Assembly: GCA_934202735.1 (NCBI GenBank)
Contig: CAKPYH010000004.1
Coordinates: 78,189-142,188 of the forward strand
Length of the DNA stretch: 64,000 nt
Source: an uncultured Alphaproteobacteria bacterium
Lineage (GTDB): Bacteria; Pseudomonadota; Alphaproteobacteria; CAAHEQ01; UBA3637
Direction: 5' to 3'
Shown here: positions 60,815 to 64,000 of the stretch, piece after piece
Numbering within the stretch: the first letter of the stretch is position 1
How the letters are laid out: each line of letters opens with the position of its first letter
Translations under genes and position numbers: made by a program
The notes under the pieces: model-generated
What the model saw: only the letters and a program-made list of their open reading frames with translations
Told to the model about the DNA's origin: nothing
The model's database searches: none

Positions 60815-61408
60815 TTATTCAATGCAACAATTAACCGCGTTCCGGATAAAGGCTTTCATCTTTTCAAAACCTGTTTTCGGGGTTGTATCCGGCATGGCTT
60901 TTGCCGCTTTAACCGGCTGATTATCGGACAGTGCAGCCATTTGTTCAGAAATTTTCTTCACATCATCCGTTGTCTCGGATACCCATTGTACATCTTTGGT
61001 ATCAATCAAATTCATATTTAATCCCCAAAACAGACAATATAAATCATACGCCTGATTAAACAACGCATAGGCTTCCGGCTGATGCCCCATGCTTTGTTGC
61101 TTGGTTCCCACTTCCATCAGGCGCATACTGGCCGACAACAAGTGCTTGGAAATACACCAGACTTCTCCTTCATAAGACGGAATGATTTTCAACATCAGGT
61201 TTTTGCGTAATTCCCGTACATTTTGAATCAGATCAAAAAAACTGTTCTTACCCGTCTTGGCCCCCGAAAACATCAAATGTTCTTCAATGGAAATCAAGTT
61301 CATAATGGCAATCGTCAAATCTTGATCCGATGATAAATCTTTGGGATTCAATTTTTTGGACGCATCAATACGTTCCACAAATTCCTTCACATTTTTCGCT
61401 TTTTGCAT
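60815..61408 (-). CDS. Hypothetical cytoplasmic helical protein
   Basis: 197 residues from ATG 61408 (AAAGGAGAACACG upstream). Almost entirely helical (LTIAIMNLISIEEHLMFSGA; GHQPEAYALFNQAYDLYCLF). Such all-helical proteins with paired cysteines near the end (NCC) are sometimes scaffold or regulator proteins, but no family is recognised. Co-transcribed with the thioredoxin-like gene. Confidence 0.65.
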   Translation of the reverse strand: MQKAKNVKEFVERIDASKKLNPKDLSSDQDLTIAIMNLISIEEHLMFSGAKTGKNSFFDLIQNVRELRKNLMLKIIPSYEGEVWCISKHLLSASMRLMEVGTKQQSMGHQPEAYALFNQAYDLYCLFWGLNMNLIDTKDVQWVSETTDDVKKISEQMAALSDNQPVKAAKAMPDTTPKTGFEKMKAFIRNAVNCCIE

Positions 61409-61533
61409 CGTGTTCTCCTTTACCGAGTTTGTTCTTATCACGATTTTTTGATGAAGTCAAATTTTATCTTGCATTTTTACAAAAAATGTGTTGGAATACG
61501 GTCATCATTTTTTTAACAAGAAAGGAAAAACAA

Positions 61534-62721
61534 ATGAAATTTAAAACTCTGGATGACTTTGATTTTGCGGGTAAAACCGTTTTTGTTCGGGCAGACCTGA
61601 ACGTACCCGCCAAAGACGGTGTGATTACGGATACCACGCGCATTGATCGTTTTGTCCCGACATTAAAAGAAATCGTCAATGCCGGCGGACGGGTTGTTGT
61701 CGCGTCTCACTTCGGTCGTCCCAAAGGGGAAAAGAAACCCGAATTTTCTATGGCCTTTATGGTCCCGGCTTTGGAGAAAGCCAGCGGTTATAAAATCACT
61801 TTCGTTGATGATTGTATCGGCGAAAAACGTAATGCGGCTTTGCGGACCATGAAAAACGGTGATGTCATCTTGTTGGAAAACCTGCGCTTTTACCCGGGTG
61901 AAGAAAAAAATGATCGTACGTTTGCCGAAGAATTGGCCAGCGGGATTGACATTTACATCAATGATGCGTTTTCTACGGCGCACCGCGCCCACGCATCCAC
62001 GGAAGGCATGGCGCACTTACTGCCGCGGGGTGCCGGTCGCTTGATGCAAGAAGAATTGGAAGCGTTGGATAAAGCCCTGGGCAATCCGGTTCGGCCGGCG
62101 GTTGCATTGGTCGGCGGTTCCAAAGTGTCTACAAAATTAGACTTGTTGGCGAATTTAGTCAAAAAAGTGGATTACCTGTGCATTGGCGGGGGTATGGCTC
62201 ATACATTCTTGGCCGCCCAAGGCATTGCTATGGGTGAAGGATCTCTGGTAGAACCGGCCATGATTGACACGGCCAAATCTATTTTGGCCAATGCCGGAGC
62301 CTGCCATATTGTCCTACCGACAGACTTAACCTGGGCAGATGCCTTTGGTGAAGGGCAAGAACCCCATGTTTCACCCGCCGATCAAGTACCGGCCGGTAAA
62401 GTGTTGTTGGACATCGGCCCGCAATCGGCACAGGCCTTTATTGACACGATTAAACAGTGCAAAACACTGATCTGGAATGGTCCGGTGGGGGCTTTTGAAA
62501 TCAAACCGTTTGACAAATCTACCAATGAAATCGCACGGGCGGTAGCCGACTTGACCCGGGCCGGTAAATTGGTCTCCGTGGCCGGCGGTGGTGATACGGT
62601 ATCGGCCCTGAAAAAAGCAGGGGCAGAACCGGATTTGACCTATGTATCGGCGGCCGGCGGGGCGTTCTTGGAATGGATGGAAGGCAAGACTTTGCCCGGC
62701 GTTGCCATTTTGGAACAATAA
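61534..62721 (+). CDS. pgk: Phosphoglycerate kinase
   Basis: 395 residues from ATG 61534 (AAGGAAAAACAA upstream). VFVRADLNVPAKDGVITD, ASHFGRPKG, ENLRFYPGEEKND, NDAFSTAHRAHAST and the nucleotide region VAGGGDTVSALKK. Catalyses ATP formation from 1,3-bisphosphoglycerate in glycolysis. Confidence 0.97.
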   Translation: MKFKTLDDFDFAGKTVFVRADLNVPAKDGVITDTTRIDRFVPTLKEIVNAGGRVVVASHFGRPKGEKKPEFSMAFMVPALEKASGYKITFVDDCIGEKRNAALRTMKNGDVILLENLRFYPGEEKNDRTFAEELASGIDIYINDAFSTAHRAHASTEGMAHLLPRGAGRLMQEELEALDKALGNPVRPAVALVGGSKVSTKLDLLANLVKKVDYLCIGGGMAHTFLAAQGIAMGEGSLVEPAMIDTAKSILANAGACHIVLPTDLTWADAFGEGQEPHVSPADQVPAGKVLLDIGPQSAQAFIDTIKQCKTLIWNGPVGAFEIKPFDKSTNEIARAVADLTRAGKLVSVAGGGDTVSALKKAGAEPDLTYVSAAGGAFLEWMEGKTLPGVAILEQ

Positions 62722-62731
62722 GGATCATCAT

Positions 62732-62770
62732 TGATGCCACCCCAACATCACAGGGTGGCATCAGTATTTT
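62732..62770 (+). terminator. Terminator of pgk
   Basis: Perfect 11-bp stem TGATGCCACCC / GGGTGGCATCA followed by GTATTTTA, an imperfect T-run. Confidence 0.75.
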
Positions 62771-62794
62771 ATCTGTCAAATCATTTACTTTCGC

Positions 62795-63211
62795 ATGCAC
62801 AAGATCATTTTCATCAAAAAAACGCTGCAAGAGCTCATCCGCTTTCTAGGTACTAATATATGTGTCTTGATGGTGTATAAGTTTTGTTTCCTGCCGATTG
62901 TAGGGGGTACACACCCGTGTGGTGGAACATATCCGATCAATCCTAAATGTGATCGTTTTGTGTGTTCTGACGGCACGTGTCCGATACCAGATTGTTCCTG
63001 TTTACAGGGGAAAGACCTAGTAAACACCGCCTTTTGGGATGGTTATTGTCTTTCCGTAGCACAAGGATACACACTCATCGCCTTGATGTGCCTGTTGAAC
63101 ATACCCGTTATCATAGCCGCCTTCATGCATCGCATTCCCAAACGATATATTCTCTATGTACTTATCCCCAGCAGTTTTTTTGTATGGGTTGTTTATCAAA
63201 TGATACGGTAA
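62795..63211 (+). CDS. Small cysteine-rich membrane protein
   Basis: 138 residues, unrecognised. Membrane segments at about residues 20-36 (TNICVLMVYKFCFLPIV), 91-111 (TLIALMCLLNIPVIIAAFM) and 119-136 (YILYVLIPSSFFVWVVY) surround a cysteine-rich loop (six to eight Cys between residues 41 and 72, e.g. CDRFVCSDGTCPIPDCSC) that could be oxidised in the periplasm. No ribosome site is seen before the ATG, so expression is uncertain. Confidence 0.5.
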   Translation: MHKIIFIKKTLQELIRFLGTNICVLMVYKFCFLPIVGGTHPCGGTYPINPKCDRFVCSDGTCPIPDCSCLQGKDLVNTAFWDGYCLSVAQGYTLIALMCLLNIPVIIAAFMHRIPKRYILYVLIPSSFFVWVVYQMIR

Positions 63212-63245
63212 GGAACGGCTCTTTCTGGATATGAAGTCCTTATGT

Positions 63246-64000
63246 ATTCCTGGATCTTCGGGTCAAGCCCGAAGATGATAATTCCACTCATACTTTGTTC
63301 AAATCTACCTAGATTTCAGATGGCGGACAAAAGGTTGTCCTTATTTTCAATAAGGTTCATTGCTTGGCGTATAAAAATTTGCCACCGGCAACTTTTTATT
63401 TACGCAGTCCCGCGGAAGCGGGGGGCGAAGGCAACGCCGACAGGCGGCCCCGAACGCAGTGAGTGGGTAAGCGTAGCGCATAATCCAAAATGTTGGAAAC
63501 ATCTATATGTTGTCATTCTCGTGAAAACGGGAATCCAAAATGCCGGGACCCGCAGGATTATAAGGACTTCTCATTCCTGGATCTCCGGGTCAAGCCCGCA
63601 GATGACAAGGGGATGTATCCGGATGTACACCAAATGGTAAAAAAATGGTGTGAATGTTAGGGCCTACCCCACCCATTGTCTTTTTTGGTTTTTCTCTATT
63701 ACCTTTGTTCAATTCCACCTAACTTCAAACGGCGGACAAAGGGTTATCCTTGTTTTCAATAAGGCTCATTGCTTTGCGCATAAAAACTTGCCACCGGCAA
63801 CTTTTTATTTACGCATTCCCGTGCAAACGGGAATCCAGGATAAATGAAGTCCTTGCATTTCCTGGATCTCCGGGTCAAGCCCGAAGATGACAAGGAGATG
63901 TATCCGGAGGTACACCAAATGGTAAAAAATGGTGTGAATGTTAGGGCCTACCCCACCCATTGTCTTTTTTGGTTTTTCTCTATTACCTTTGTTCAATTTT
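63246..64000 (+). repeat. Tandem array of a roughly 285-bp intergenic repeat
   Basis: The block starting TTCCTGGATCTCCGGGTCAA occurs at 63574 and again at 63859 (285 bp apart, running off the window), with a shorter diverged copy at 63246. A second block, from GGCGGACAAA to TTTTTATTTACGCA, is at 63323-63405 and 63733-63816. Short palindromes of the type ATTCCCGTGCAAACGGGAAT separate the units. No open frame is convincing here. These resemble dispersed palindromic repeats common between genes in Alphaproteobacteria. Confidence 0.8.

Noticed and set aside
63246..64000. CRISPR array
   Set aside because: The repeats are long (about 285 bp) with no short, regularly spaced unit and there are no cas genes in the window.

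Overview
The window looks like part of an alphaproteobacterial chromosome. The right half (about 41.7-63.2 kb) is ordinary host backbone of moderate GC. It carries two glycosyltransferases, rnj (RNase J), birA, sufE, obgE, rsfS, dnaB, a cell-wall amidase, grpE, rph, rdgB, yraN, rsmI, an LpoA-like lipoprotein gene, tRNA-fMet and pgk. The rph-rdgB and rsmI-yraN-LpoA pairings fit Alphaproteobacteria. No 16S gene is present, so the lineage is an inference.

The left 41.7 kb is different. It starts with an AT-rich, tightly overlapping five-gene plus-strand cluster (1-6132): the end of an unknown gene, a GT-B-like glycosyltransferase, a 706-residue oxidoreductase/zinc-ribbon/kinase fusion, a FAD oxidoreductase and a DegT aminotransferase. 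It probably makes a modified sugar or glycan. The AT-rich glyS/glyQ pair (6277-9201, minus) follows.

From 9.3 to 38.7 kb lies a lambda-like siphovirus prophage on the minus strand, in canonical order: terminase, gpW, portal, S49 protease, tail tube, G/GT frameshift gene, tape measure, tail fibres, DUF1833, NlpC/P60, gpJ, lysis genes. It is dead. Only the terminase C-terminus remains. The portal has an internal TAA, the protease is truncated, the capsid genes are gone, a minor tail gene lost its start and is frameshifted, the tape measure has a TAG and two frameshifts, and a fibre gene has a TAG.

The main observation is that nearly every boundary between phage genes holds an intact AT-rich cargo cassette, many with their own sigma70 promoter and several with a terminator just before the phage gene resumes. 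Cargo: a GNAT enzyme; a Panacea toxin-antitoxin pair; an unknown membrane-anchored protein; a radical SAM / methyltransferase-ASCH / P-loop kinase operon; an SF1 helicase; NUDIX + transketolase fragment + CYTH; a compact reverse transcriptase with a structured leader and a 47-residue membrane peptide; a Fic enzyme with operator-like repeats; a PRTase-NADAR pair; and a GNAT/NUDIX/ASCH cluster at the right edge. The themes are nucleotide, NAD/ADP-ribose and nucleic-acid chemistry, typical of anti-phage defence. The island stops at the 3' end of tRNA-Lys (41738), a classic integration site. No integrase is visible.

The most promising undescribed candidates are the leader RNA-membrane peptide-RT locus (31.8-33.1 kb), the radical SAM operon (22.3-25.2 kb), the PRTase-NADAR pair (35.9-37.8 kb) and the cassette arrangement itself. 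The right end (63.2-64 kb) is a tandem array of a roughly 285-bp intergenic repeat.
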